Notes: generated from the sequence alone by a model not told the origin. 42,728 nt of DNA from Microcoleus sp. GA_180221_E-2-1-MAG-45_12 (GCA_020692245.1 JAIMKT010000005.1:43945-86672), one strand, 5' to 3'. Counted from the first letter of the stretch, positions 1-8,907 are shown. Program-made: numbers and translations.

Positions 1-101
1 CTTGGATTGAGTTAGATAAGTCTCTACCTCTGTCCAAGTGCTTAAATGTAATAACATACAAAAAAAATTGCTTAAAAGGATTCTTTTAGTGTAGATCTAG
101 A

Positions 102-116
102 TGTAGAAACTCTACA
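102..116. promoter_or_regulatory. Inverted repeat upstream of sphR
   Basis: TGTAGA, AAC, TCTACA forms a perfect 6-bp inverted repeat 28 bases before the sphR start codon. A second small palindrome, TAGATCTA, lies just upstream at 92-99. The position suits an operator or a 5'-UTR hairpin, but no known factor is recognised, so the role is inference. Confidence 0.3.
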
Positions 117-144
117 AATAATCTTTGACAATTTTTATAATTTT

Positions 145-909
145 ATGCTTAGCCTAGAATTGCCTAGAAGCAGACCAACTGTGTCTACGGGATTGAAGAA
201 CCGAGTGTTGGTGGTGGAAGATGAAGAGCTAATTCGGGAAATGGTGGCTTTGGCTCTGCGGGAAGAAGGCTATGAAGTAGCAACAATTAACGATGGGAAT
301 CAGGCTCTGGGGATTCTCCAACCTGACTATCAAGGAAAACTGGTTGATTTTGCTGAAGCTGCCTTTGATCTCGTGATCCTAGATATTATGCTGCCACAGA
401 TCAATGGTCTAGATTTGTGTCGGTTGTTACGTTACCAAGGAAATCAAGTGCCAATTTTGATTTTGAGTGCTAGGGGGAGTGAAGGCGATCGAGTCTTGGG
501 CTTCGAGGTTGGAGCCGATGATTACCTTGCCAAACCCTTTAGTATGCAAGAATTGGTAGCTCGTTGCCGGGCGCTTCTCCGTCGTCAACGCCTGACTACC
601 CCAGAACAATTTCCCATCCTCCAGTTCAAAGATGTCACCCTCTCCCCACGGGAATGCCGGGTCAGTATCCGGGGCGAGGAAGTTAGTCTTTCGCCGAAGG
701 AGTTTAAGCTGTTGGAATTATTTATGAGCTATCCCCGCCGAGTTTGGTCACGGGAGCAGTTAATTGAGCAGGTATGGGGGGCAGATTTCATGGGCGACAC
801 CAAAACCGTGGATGTGCATATCCGGTGGCTCCGAGAAAAGCTAGAATTAGACCCCAGCCAACCCCAGTATGTTGTAACTGTCCGGGGCTTTGGTTATCGG
901 TTTGGTTAG
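145..909 (+). CDS. sphR: OmpR-family response regulator SphR (phosphate response)
   Basis: This 254-residue response regulator has an N-terminal receiver domain (about residues 18-135) and a C-terminal OmpR/PhoB winged-helix DNA-binding domain (about 160-253). The acidic pocket E25/D26, the phosphoacceptor D80 in LVILDIMLP and the conserved K130 in LAKPF are all visible. A stretch of about 12 residues before D80 is longer than in PhoB, and similar insertions occur in cyanobacterial SphR. The PAS-containing histidine kinase directly downstream and the phoU gene after it point to the SphS-SphR phosphate-starvation system, which activates alkaline phosphatase and phosphate-uptake genes when phosphate is low. 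The family is certain. The specific name rests on this context and could be wrong if the pair senses something else. Confidence 0.85.
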   Translation: MLSLELPRSRPTVSTGLKNRVLVVEDEELIREMVALALREEGYEVATINDGNQALGILQPDYQGKLVDFAEAAFDLVILDIMLPQINGLDLCRLLRYQGNQVPILILSARGSEGDRVLGFEVGADDYLAKPFSMQELVARCRALLRRQRLTTPEQFPILQFKDVTLSPRECRVSIRGEEVSLSPKEFKLLELFMSYPRRVWSREQLIEQVWGADFMGDTKTVDVHIRWLREKLELDPSQPQYVVTVRGFGYRFG

Positions 910-957
910 TCGTGATTTTTCTGGCTTTCTAACTTTTTAAACTTCTTTCTAAATTTA

Positions 958-2406
958 ATGTGGCAATTTCTTCTAGGAATAGCGATCGCCTCTAGTTTTT
1001 TTCTTTGGTATCAATATAAACAAACTCAGAAAATCATTCAGTTGGTTTCTGATCTCCAAAATGTTGATAGCGATGATATTATCTCTTTTTCTCTGATGTC
1101 TAGGTTCCGGCGAGCCATTCACCAAAGTTTGCGCTACCAAGAGAAATTAGCTCACAATCTAAAAATTAATGAAGAATTACTCATGGCTGCCCCCGTGGGT
1201 TATTTGCAGGTGGATGAGGAAGACCGCCTAATTTTTTGTAATCAGCAGGCTCTAGAAATCCTCAATATTCAGCGCTGGCAACCCACTAGACCGAGATTAA
1301 TCCTTGAGTTAGTCCATTCCTACGAGCTAGACCAGTTAATTGTCCAGACCCGCGATCGCCAATCCCCAGAAGTAAAAGAGTGGGTATTTCATCCCGTTTG
1401 TTTGGAAGGATCCCAGATGCGAGAGGTACGATCGATCCTCTGTTGTGCCTCTAGTCTGCCTCTACCAAATGGTCAAGTCGGTGTCTTTCTCCAAAATCAA
1501 CAAACTCTCCGGGAACTCCGGCAATCCCGCAATCAATGGTTTAGTGACCTTGCCCACGAACTCCGCACGCCTTTAACATCCATTCATCTGGTGACCGAAT
1601 TTCTGGTCGATCGCATCCCCGCTGTCGAGCAACGCTGGCTCCAACAAATGTCCCAGCAGACTAAACGCCTCATTGACCTAGTGCAGAACTGGTTAGAACT
1701 CAGTCAGCTCGAAAAAGATCCCTTGCAAACTCTCCAACTCCAAAGTGTAGAAATCGGTAGCCTCGCCCACAATATCTGGCAGAGTATTTCCCCTCTGGTG
1801 CAAACAAAAGGGATTACCCTCCAAGTCGATATCCCTGAGCCTGTTTATATAAAAGTGGATCCCACCCGGCTAGAGCAGGTATTTCTCAATCTTTTCCACA
1901 ACAGTATTAAGCACAGCCCCGCCAATAGCGAAATTTGTCTAGAGATCAAAACTAAGCATCTATCCCCCAGCAGAACCGACCCTACTTTGTCTTTATCTCC
2001 AGAATTACCAGAATTCACTAGTTCAACTGGGTTAACAGACGCAACTAGCACCCAGAACTTAACTGATCTAACAGAGAAAATTGGCTCAAAGCGATCGCCA
2101 GAATTACTAATAGGCTCTAGAGGAACAGATTATCCAGAGGTCACAGATTATATTGAGATTAATATTATTGATTCTGGTCAAGGTTTTGATGAAACTGATA
2201 TTCCGTACATTTTTGAAAGATTTTATCGGGGGGATAGCTCCCGTAAACGTCATAGTTCTGCCGAAGAATTGGGGGGCAGTGGCTTGGGGCTTGCGATCGT
2301 CCAACAAATTATTCTGGCTCACGGGGGGGCGATCGCGGCTCGAAATCATCCCTTAACTGGCGGTGCTTGGCTCCAGATTACCCTGCCCAAATTTAGTGAA
2401 CTATAA
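958..2406 (+). CDS. sphS: PAS-containing sensor histidine kinase SphS
   Basis: This 482-residue sensor kinase starts with one hydrophobic segment (about residues 2-17), followed by a PAS-like region (about 70-180), a HisKA domain with phosphoacceptor H200 in LAHELRTPLT, and a HATPase domain. The N box (LNLFHNSIKHS), the DSGQG motif, the F box and the GGSGLGLAI box are present. A single N-terminal membrane segment plus PAS is the architecture known for SphS, where the N-terminal part is needed for phosphate sensing and negative control by PhoU. Residues about 336-396 form a low-complexity Ser/Thr/Leu insertion between the N box and the DSGQG motif. The gene lies 48 bases after sphR and is probably co-transcribed with it. 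Confidence 0.85.
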   Translation: MWQFLLGIAIASSFFLWYQYKQTQKIIQLVSDLQNVDSDDIISFSLMSRFRRAIHQSLRYQEKLAHNLKINEELLMAAPVGYLQVDEEDRLIFCNQQALEILNIQRWQPTRPRLILELVHSYELDQLIVQTRDRQSPEVKEWVFHPVCLEGSQMREVRSILCCASSLPLPNGQVGVFLQNQQTLRELRQSRNQWFSDLAHELRTPLTSIHLVTEFLVDRIPAVEQRWLQQMSQQTKRLIDLVQNWLELSQLEKDPLQTLQLQSVEIGSLAHNIWQSISPLVQTKGITLQVDIPEPVYIKVDPTRLEQVFLNLFHNSIKHSPANSEICLEIKTKHLSPSRTDPTLSLSPELPEFTSSTGLTDATSTQNLTDLTEKIGSKRSPELLIGSRGTDYPEVTDYIEINIIDSGQGFDETDIPYIFERFYRGDSSRKRHSSAEELGGSGLGLAIVQQIILAHGGAIAARNHPLTGGAWLQITLPKFSEL

Positions 2407-2782
2407 TTAGAAAATTAATCAAGAAACGAATCAAGAAATCATAATCTTTCGATTTTCCTTAACTTGTCTTAACCAAGAACCTGTAAATTTAATTAAATTC
2501 AGATAAATTTTAGTCTAGAGATATTGCGAAGAGTGGATCGTTGGGTTTCTTGATAGAAAAATAAATTTGCTGGTAATCTCTAGCTGGCAATGGTTCGTAG
2601 TATCTATTAAATCTATACAAGTTATTTCTAAATGAACTCCAAATCCTCATCACAAAATTATTAAAAATTTATTAACCCAGCTATTAAGCAAATTTATTAA
2701 GCAAATTTATTCAACTATTCACAAAATCATTCAATCCTCGCCAATCTGCCTCTAAACAGTTGCGACTGATATTTTAATTATT
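2407..2782. other. 376-base intergenic region, sphS to phoU
   Basis: No gene is seen here. The region is A+T-rich. It contains the paired CTTAAC octamers at 2458-2475 and two copies of AAGCAAATTTATT at about 2697-2721. It probably carries a separate phoU promoter. Confidence 0.6.
2458..2475 (+). promoter_or_regulatory. Candidate PHO box (two SphR-type octamers)
   Basis: CTTAACTT and CTTAACCA are spaced 10 bases start to start. Each fits the PyTTAAPyPy(T/A) octamer described for SphR binding in Synechocystis. Known boxes usually have three units and a clear third is missing here. The placement between sphS and phoU makes autoregulation plausible; this is inference from motif and context. Confidence 0.45.
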
Positions 2783-3451
2783 ATGAGCTTATCTTTTTCT
2801 AATTTTGGGACGGAAGCTACCCAGTTTAAGCGATCGCTGCGACGACTAGAGCAGGATGTGTTGAGAATGGGGACTCTTGTGGAAAATTCCTTTCGCCTCA
2901 GCCACGAAGCCCTCTTTCACCGGAATCTCAGTGTGATCAAAGAAATAAGTGATCTAGATGACCAAGTAGACCAGTATTACCGCCAGATAGAATTGGAGTG
3001 TGCTAATTTAATTACTAAACAGGGGCCAGCCGCCCAAGATTTACGGTTACTTAGTGCGTTTATGCAGTTGGTGCGAGATATCGAACGAATTGGCGACTAT
3101 GCTGAGGATTTAGCCGAAATTGCTGTTAAACTATTTCCCTATCCTGTCCCTAGTTACATGGCAGAGGTAGAAGAAATGTCCCATAATGCTCAGGCGATGT
3201 TGGCAAAAAGTTTGGTAGCCTTGGGGGATCTGGATGCAACTACTGGTAGTGAGATCAAAAATCTTGATGATGCGGTGGATGATGCCCACGATCGTCTCTA
3301 TCAAATCTTGGCTTTTCAAAGAGATGTCCCCGGTGTCGTCGAACCCATTCTGCTCCTTGCCCTAGTGATTCGCCACCTAGAGCGCATGGCAGACCACGCC
3401 ACCAACATTGGACAGCGAGTTGCCTACATTGTCACGGGGCATCGAGATTAG
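2783..3451 (+). CDS. phoU: Phosphate signalling protein PhoU (SphU)
   Basis: This 222-residue all-helical protein has two PhoU repeats. The second carries the family signature with RHLERMADHATNIGQRV near the C-terminus, and the first has RDIERIGDYAEDLAEIA. PhoU proteins are cytoplasmic, bind metals through these E/D-rich motifs, and repress the phosphate sensor kinase when phosphate is plentiful. In cyanobacteria the homologue SphU inhibits SphS. Its place after sphR and sphS supports that role. A 376-base gap before it suggests its own promoter. Length is normal for the family and nothing appears broken. Confidence 0.92.
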   Translation: MSLSFSNFGTEATQFKRSLRRLEQDVLRMGTLVENSFRLSHEALFHRNLSVIKEISDLDDQVDQYYRQIELECANLITKQGPAAQDLRLLSAFMQLVRDIERIGDYAEDLAEIAVKLFPYPVPSYMAEVEEMSHNAQAMLAKSLVALGDLDATTGSEIKNLDDAVDDAHDRLYQILAFQRDVPGVVEPILLLALVIRHLERMADHATNIGQRVAYIVTGHRD

Positions 3452-3484
3452 GTCAACAAGATTGATTAGGTTTGAGAATTCTTC

Positions 3485-3491
3485 GGGAGGT
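3485..3491 (+). promoter_or_regulatory. Shine-Dalgarno that sets the hybrid kinase start
   Basis: GGGAGGT ends 4 bases before the ATG at 3496. It lies inside the longer reading frame that would begin at TTG 3472, so it favours ATG 3496 as the true start. Confidence 0.7.
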
Positions 3492-3495
3492 AACA

Positions 3496-6400
3496 ATGGT
3501 ACAGGATATCGCTAACTATACGATCAAGCAGAAAATATCTGAAAACAACAACTCCCTTGTCTATCGAGCCACCAGAACTGAGGATCAACTTCCGGTTATC
3601 CTCAAACTACCCAAAGCTGAATATCCTACCGCCAAACAAATTCTCCACTATCAACGGGAATATCACCTCACTAGCCAAATCCATCTAGAGGGAGTGATCA
3701 AATCCTACGAACTCCAGAAAAAACAGCGGCAACCAGTCCTAGTCCTCGAAGATTTTGGGGGAGAATCCCTGAAGTATTGGTCAAAGCAGCGAGAATTTTC
3801 TGTCTTACAAGTCCTAGAAATTGCTATTAAAGTCATTGATATTGTCGGCAAAATTCATCGCAAAGATATTATTCATAAAGACCTTACCACCTCGAATATT
3901 GTCTATAATCCCGACACTGAACAGCTAAAATTAATTGATTTTGGCATTGCGACAGTTCTGTCTCGCCAGAACCCCAACCTCTCTAGCCCGGAGGTATTGG
4001 AGGGAACCTTGACCCACATTTCCCCAGAGCAAACTGGCAGAATGAACCGCCCCCTAGATTACCGGACGGACTTTTATTCCTTTGGAGTCACCCTCTACCA
4101 ACTCTTGACCCAGCAATTGCCCTTCACTTCCCCAGAGCCGATCAAACTCATTCATTGCCATCTAGCCAAACAGCCCCGCCCGCCCCAAGAACTAAACTCC
4201 AAAATTCCTCCGGCGCTGAACAATATTGTGATGAAACTGATGGCGAAGAATGTGGAATCTCGCTATCAAAGTGCGGTGGGCATCCGGGCAGACCTCGAAA
4301 GATGCTTGGTGGAGTTAGTTCGGGGGGAGATTTCAGATTTTCCCTTGGCAACGGCCGATCGAGCCGATCGAGTCCCCATCTCTCAACAACTCTACAACCT
4401 CGCTACAGAATCTCAAGCTCAAACGGGCGAAACTGACTTTGAGGCGGAAGAGCTATTCACAGGCACAATTAATACTTCGACGGGGAGTAGTATTGCCGAA
4501 ATCTTGGATATGGGAACTGTCCTCAAGGCAGCGAAGGCGATCGGGGCGGAGATTGAACTGGATAAACTCCTGATCACCTTTATGCGGATCCTGATCGAAA
4601 GTGCTGGGGCGCAGACGGGTTATCTATTGCTGGAATCTGAGGGGCAGTGGTTAATTGAGGCGGCGGGGATTGGTGAAGAGGTGGAGGTGTTGCAGTCTCT
4701 GTCGATAGAAGGTTTAGTGTCAGAGTCGATCATCAACCATGTCCTGCAAACCAGAAAAAATGTGGTGGAAAACAATGCCTGTGTCCAAGGTAATTTTACT
4801 CAAGACCTCTACATTCAACGCCGACAGGTAAAATCGCTCCTCTGCGCCCCCCTGATCCATCAAGGCAAACTCATGGGGATCATTTACCTAGAAAATAGCT
4901 TGGCAAGGGGAATTTTTGACAATCAGCGCCTTGCCATTCTCAAAGTCCTCTCCAGTCAGGCAGTGATGTCTATTACCAATGCCAAACTTTTCTTGGAACT
5001 CAAAAAGCGAGAAAACCAACTCAAGCAATTCCTTGATGCCATGCCTGTAGGGGTATCTGTCCATGATCCCCACGGGAAGATTTCCTATATCAACCCCATC
5101 GGTCAAGTCTTGATCCCCCCGGATCCAGAGGATTTAGAGAGAGATGACTATAGTATTCAGAAGGCGGATCTGGCGGCGACTTATCAAGTGTACGTAGCTG
5201 GGACCGATCGCCTTTATCCTCAAGCAGAAATGCCTCTTATTCGAGCTTTGCAGGGGGAAACCGTAGCCGCCGACGACCTAGAAGTCCGCCATCCCCTCGC
5301 TGATGGATTTCGATCGATTCCTTTGGAGGTAAATTCCACGCCGATTTTTGATGAGCAGGGGCGGGTGCTCTATGCCATCAACACCTTCATGGATATTAGC
5401 CAGCGCAAGCAAGCCGAAAAAATCCTGATGGATTATAGCTATACCCTAGAACAGCAGGTTGCCGAACGCACGGCAGAATTGGAAGCGGAGATTGTGGAAC
5501 GCCAGCGCACAGAGTTTGCCCTCCGCCAGAGTGAGGCTCAGAATCGAGCGATCCTCCAAGCTATTCCTGACCTGATGTTCCGAGTCAGTGAAGCGGGAGT
5601 TTATTTGGGCTATGCCACTTCGACAAAATTGGTGGATTTAATCTTTGATCAGGAAGGCTCTGTAGGCAAGCATATGACAGAATATCTGCCCCCAGAGATT
5701 TATCAAAGGCAAATGCACTATCTAACTCAGGCGTTGGCGACGGGACAAATTCAGAATTATGAGCAGGAAGTCGTTTTTGAGGACAAAGTTCAGTACGAAG
5801 AAGTGCGGGTCGTACCTGTGGAGGGGAAGGACGAAGTTTTGTTTATGATCCGGGATGTGAGCGATCGCAAACAAGCAGAAATGGCTCTAGCAGAGAGTGA
5901 AGCCAAAAATCGGGCTATTCTCCAAGCTATTCCAGATATCATGTTCCGGGTTGATGCTCAGGGAACTTATCTGGGATTTGTAACTTCCTCCAAGCTCCAA
6001 AATCTTGTGAGTGAGACGAATCAAGCAGTAGGGAAAACTATGGAGGAACTAGCAACCGATACTCCCCCCGAAGTACATCAACGCCATCTTCATCATCTCC
6101 AGCTTGCCTTGAAAACAAGAGAGACACAAATCTATGAGCAGGAATTAGTAGTGGGGGGACAAGTCCAGCAAGAAGAAGTCCGCGTCGTCCCCATTGAGGA
6201 TAAAGAAGAAGCCTTATTTATGATCCGGGATATCAGCGATCGTAAACAAGCCGAACTAGCTCTTGCTGCCAGTGAAGCTCAAAATCGAGCTATCCTCCAA
6301 GCTATTCCTGATCTGATGTTCCGGATCAATGCCCAAGAGATTTATCTAGGGTTTGTGACCTCTTCTAATCTCCTATCTTGGGTGCCAGAAAACAGCTTTA

Positions 6401-7725
6401 GCAGAGGCAGACATTTACAAGAAGGCATTCCTCCCGAAGTTTATCAGCGTCATCGTCAGCACTTACATCTAGCCCTAGAGACCAGAAAAGCCCAAATCTA
6501 TGAGCAGGAGGTGAACGTTGATGGCAAGACCCAACAGGAAGAGGTGCGGGTTGTCCCCATTGAAGGCACAGATGAAGCATTGTTTATGATCCGGGATGTG
6601 AGCGATCGCAAACAAGCGGAAATTGCCCTCAAACAAAGAAATGACGAACTTGCCAATACCCTCGCCGAACTCCAACAAACCCAAAACGAGCTGATCCAAT
6701 CCGAAAAAATGGCAGCCCTAGGACAATTGGTGGCAGGAGTTGCCCACGAAATCAATAACCCCTTGGGAGCGATCAGTTCCTCGGTGGAAAATATCAGCGA
6801 CTTTTTTAGCCGCACGTTGACAGAGTTACCCAGTTTTTTCCAGAGCCTCTCCCTCCCAGAACAAGAAGCCTTTTTTACACTGCTCCGGCACACTGCCGCC
6901 CAAAAGGGGAACCTTTCTAGTAAAGAAAAGCGCCAACTCCGTCGGGTTTTAACCAAAGAACTAGAAACCTTGGGTATTGAAGACGGGGACTCGATCGCCG
7001 ATACCTTAGTAGATATTGGAGTCCATGACCAATTAGAAATATTTTTGCCGATTTTCCAGAGTCCCAACTGTTCAGAAATTCTCAAGGTTGCCTACCAACT
7101 CGCCACCCTCAAAACTAGTAGTGACACGATCAAAATGGCAAGTAGTCGGGCTGCCAAAATTGTCTTTGCCCTGAAGAATTATGCTCGCTACGACCAATCT
7201 GGTAATAAATCTCCCGCTAATATTATCGATGGCATCGAAACCGTCCTCACCCTCTACCAAAACCAGATTAAACAGGGAGTAGATATTCTCCGCAACTATC
7301 CCCCAGATATTCCCGTGATTCTCTGTTATCCTGATGAACTGAATCAAGTGTGGACAAATTTAGTTCATAATGCTTTACAAGCAATGAATAATCGGGGTAT
7401 TCTCACTATTACAGTGCAGCTACAGAAAAAGCACATCTGTGTGGAGATTACGGATAGTGGGCAGGGAATTCCGCCAGAAATACTCCCCCAAATTTTTGAG
7501 CCATTTTTTACTACTAAACCCACGGGGGAAGGTAGTGGTTTGGGCTTAAATATTGTTAGAAAAATCATTGATAAGCACGACGGGACGATTTCTGTCCGCA
7601 GTGTTCCCACAGTGACTACTTTTACAATTTATATTCCTTTGATCTTGCCGACAGCCCTTTCCGGAGCGACTGAGCAAACCATCGTTGGTGTAGCCTCCCC
7701 TTTGGGGAATCGAAGCACTGATTAA
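3496..7725 (+). CDS. Hybrid Ser/Thr kinase - GAF - PAS - histidine kinase
   Basis: This is a 1409-residue signalling protein. In order it has a eukaryotic-type protein kinase domain (about residues 8-275; catalytic loop IIHKDLTTSNIV, metal-binding DFG in LIDFGIA), a GAF domain (about 340-500), one PAS (about 511-640), a short coiled coil, three very similar PAS units (starting near 679, 801 and 926), and a histidine kinase module with H1084 in GVAHEINNP and a HATPase domain with DSGQG and GSGLGLN motifs. Cyanobacterial relatives of this class normally carry a large AAA-type ATPase and helical-repeat segment between kinase and GAF. Here the kinase tail ISQQLYN passes almost directly into the pre-GAF region. 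The TTG at 3472 gives a longer frame, but ATG 3496 has the better ribosome site. The ligand is unknown. The extreme C-terminus is encoded by a dispersed palindromic repeat. Confidence 0.88.
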   Translation: MVQDIANYTIKQKISENNNSLVYRATRTEDQLPVILKLPKAEYPTAKQILHYQREYHLTSQIHLEGVIKSYELQKKQRQPVLVLEDFGGESLKYWSKQREFSVLQVLEIAIKVIDIVGKIHRKDIIHKDLTTSNIVYNPDTEQLKLIDFGIATVLSRQNPNLSSPEVLEGTLTHISPEQTGRMNRPLDYRTDFYSFGVTLYQLLTQQLPFTSPEPIKLIHCHLAKQPRPPQELNSKIPPALNNIVMKLMAKNVESRYQSAVGIRADLERCLVELVRGEISDFPLATADRADRVPISQQLYNLATESQAQTGETDFEAEELFTGTINTSTGSSIAEILDMGTVLKAAKAIGAEIELDKLLITFMRILIESAGAQTGYLLLESEGQWLIEAAGIGEEVEVLQSLSIEGLVSESIINHVLQTRKNVVENNACVQGNFTQDLYIQRRQVKSLLCAPLIHQGKLMGIIYLENSLARGIFDNQRLAILKVLSSQAVMSITNAKLFLELKKRENQLKQFLDAMPVGVSVHDPHGKISYINPIGQVLIPPDPEDLERDDYSIQKADLAATYQVYVAGTDRLYPQAEMPLIRALQGETVAADDLEVRHPLADGFRSIPLEVNSTPIFDEQGRVLYAINTFMDISQRKQAEKILMDYSYTLEQQVAERTAELEAEIVERQRTEFALRQSEAQNRAILQAIPDLMFRVSEAGVYLGYATSTKLVDLIFDQEGSVGKHMTEYLPPEIYQRQMHYLTQALATGQIQNYEQEVVFEDKVQYEEVRVVPVEGKDEVLFMIRDVSDRKQAEMALAESEAKNRAILQAIPDIMFRVDAQGTYLGFVTSSKLQNLVSETNQAVGKTMEELATDTPPEVHQRHLHHLQLALKTRETQIYEQELVVGGQVQQEEVRVVPIEDKEEALFMIRDISDRKQAELALAASEAQNRAILQAIPDLMFRINAQEIYLGFVTSSNLLSWVPENSFSRGRHLQEGIPPEVYQRHRQHLHLALETRKAQIYEQEVNVDGKTQQEEVRVVPIEGTDEALFMIRDVSDRKQAEIALKQRNDELANTLAELQQTQNELIQSEKMAALGQLVAGVAHEINNPLGAISSSVENISDFFSRTLTELPSFFQSLSLPEQEAFFTLLRHTAAQKGNLSSKEKRQLRRVLTKELETLGIEDGDSIADTLVDIGVHDQLEIFLPIFQSPNCSEILKVAYQLATLKTSSDTIKMASSRAAKIVFALKNYARYDQSGNKSPANIIDGIETVLTLYQNQIKQGVDILRNYPPDIPVILCYPDELNQVWTNLVHNALQAMNNRGILTITVQLQKKHICVEITDSGQGIPPEILPQIFEPFFTTKPTGEGSGLGLNIVRKIIDKHDGTISVRSVPTVTTFTIYIPLILPTALSGATEQTIVGVASPLGNRSTD
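7691..7714 (+). repeat. Dispersed palindromic repeat, copy 1 (end of hybrid kinase gene)
   Basis: This 24-base unit has the self-complementary core CCCCTTTGGGG. A perfect inverted copy lies at 8861-8884. It is inside the last codons of the hybrid kinase gene, 11 bases before its stop codon. Confidence 0.85.
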
Positions 7726-7834
7726 ACCCCAGAGCCAGCTCATGATCAAACCCCACAGCAATATCCAGATCAAACTCCAGATCGGACTTCAGATTCAACT
7801 ATCAATTAATTTATAAATGTAGCCGCTCGACGGA

Positions 7835-7878
7835 TTGACTGAGGCTTGACTGAGGCTTGACTGAGACTTGACTGAGCT
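7835..7878 (+). repeat. Tandem 11-bp repeat, four copies
   Basis: TTGACTGAGGC occurs twice, followed by TTGACTGAGAC and TTGACTGAGCT. The array lies in the 240-base gap between the hybrid kinase and the glycosyltransferases. No function is evident. Confidence 0.9.
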
Positions 7879-7965
7879 TTGCCTAATGTCTGGGCTTTTG
7901 CCAAACATCTATTGATACTCCGGGCTTGATAGCTCAGGTTTTTAAGGGAATTTCCATAAATACTA

Positions 7966-8907
7966 ATGACTTTAGTTTCAATTATTCTAGTTAACTATAA
8001 TGGCAATAAAATCATTAAAGACTGTTTGCAATCTTTACGACAGTTTAACCAAACTATTCTTTCAGAAATAATTGTTGTAGATAATGCCTCAAATGATGGT
8101 AGCCCAGAGCTAATTTGTGAGCATTTTCCAGAAGTGAAATTAATTCGAGAAACGGTTAATCATGGCTTTGGAAAGGGCAACAATATCGGGGCAAAGATTG
8201 CCTTGGGTGACTATATTTTATTTCTGAATACAGATACAATTTTAACCTGTGATTTTCTGCCCCAGTTGCTAACCGTGATGATCGAAAATCCTCAAGTGGG
8301 AATTGTTGCCCCAAAATTGCTAAATCAGGATGGAAGTTTGCAAATATCTACTTCTCCAGCCCTCGGAGTGTGGGGAGAATTTCTGGCGCAGAGGCGATCG
8401 AGTCGCTATCACCGGGGACAAAATAAAGAATATATTGATCAAAAATTTGCCTATCAGCAAGAAGTGGATCTAGTGGTGGGGGCGGCTTTGTTGATTAGGC
8501 GAAAACTATTTGAGCAGTTGCGGGGGTTTGATGAAAACTTTTTCATGTATTTTGAAGAGGCAGATCTATGCCAGCGCGCGCAGTATCTAGGCTGGAAAGT
8601 TGTTTATGAACCCGGAGTTTCTCTAATTCATCTCCACGGAGCCTCAACCAAACAACTGCCCCAGCAAATGCTCCTTGAATATCGGCGTAGTCAAGTTTAT
8701 TATTATCAAAAACATCGCCCCCTTTGGGAACAGAAATTCTTGCAACTTTATTTAGTAATTAAATTTGGTTATTTATGGCTGACTTCTGGATTACCAAATC
8801 AGCAATTAGATAAAAATACCGCCTATCAGGTAATATTAACGGCGTGGTCAAATACCCCAGTTCGATTCCCCAAAGGGGAGGCTAAGCCAACGCTGCCCTA
8901 TTCATGA
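7966..8907 (+). CDS. Family 2 glycosyltransferase (rhamnosyltransferase-like)
   Basis: This 313-residue GT-A fold glycosyltransferase resembles WbbL/RfbF-type rhamnosyltransferases. The N-terminus VSIILVNYNG, the nucleotide-binding stretch IIVVDNASNDGS and the DxD-type metal site FLNTDT are present, followed by the family 2 signature GFDENFFMYFEEADLCQR, which holds the general-base acidic residues. It should transfer a nucleotide-activated sugar to a cell-surface glycan at the cytoplasmic face of the membrane. Its stop codon overlaps the start of the next glycosyltransferase gene (ATGA), which implies translational coupling. The last residues (about FPKGEAKPTLPYS) are encoded by an inverted dispersed repeat, so the natural C-terminus may have been altered. 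Donor and acceptor cannot be read from the sequence. Confidence 0.88.
   Translation: MTLVSIILVNYNGNKIIKDCLQSLRQFNQTILSEIIVVDNASNDGSPELICEHFPEVKLIRETVNHGFGKGNNIGAKIALGDYILFLNTDTILTCDFLPQLLTVMIENPQVGIVAPKLLNQDGSLQISTSPALGVWGEFLAQRRSSRYHRGQNKEYIDQKFAYQQEVDLVVGAALLIRRKLFEQLRGFDENFFMYFEEADLCQRAQYLGWKVVYEPGVSLIHLHGASTKQLPQQMLLEYRRSQVYYYQKHRPLWEQKFLQLYLVIKFGYLWLTSGLPNQQLDKNTAYQVILTAWSNTPVRFPKGEAKPTLPYS
8861..8884 (-). repeat. Dispersed palindromic repeat, copy 2 (end of GT2 gene)
   Basis: This is an exact inverted copy of the 24-base unit at 7691-7714, with core CCCCAAAGGGG on this strand. It is read as the C-terminal codons of the family 2 glycosyltransferase. The match continues imperfectly beyond the 24 bases on the GGCTAAGCCAAC side. 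Confidence 0.85.

Noticed and set aside
125-141. TTGACA and TATAAT words before sphR
   Set aside because: The spacer is only 5 bases, far from the 16-18 needed for a sigma-70-type promoter.
6498-7085. Long minus-strand open frame under the hybrid kinase gene
   Set aside because: It is the shadow of a strongly coding plus-strand region with clear PAS and histidine kinase motifs; the reverse product resembles nothing.
8858-8872. tRNA-like T-loop GTTCGATTCC
   Set aside because: No acceptor, D or anticodon arms surround it. It belongs to the dispersed palindromic repeat at the end of the glycosyltransferase gene.
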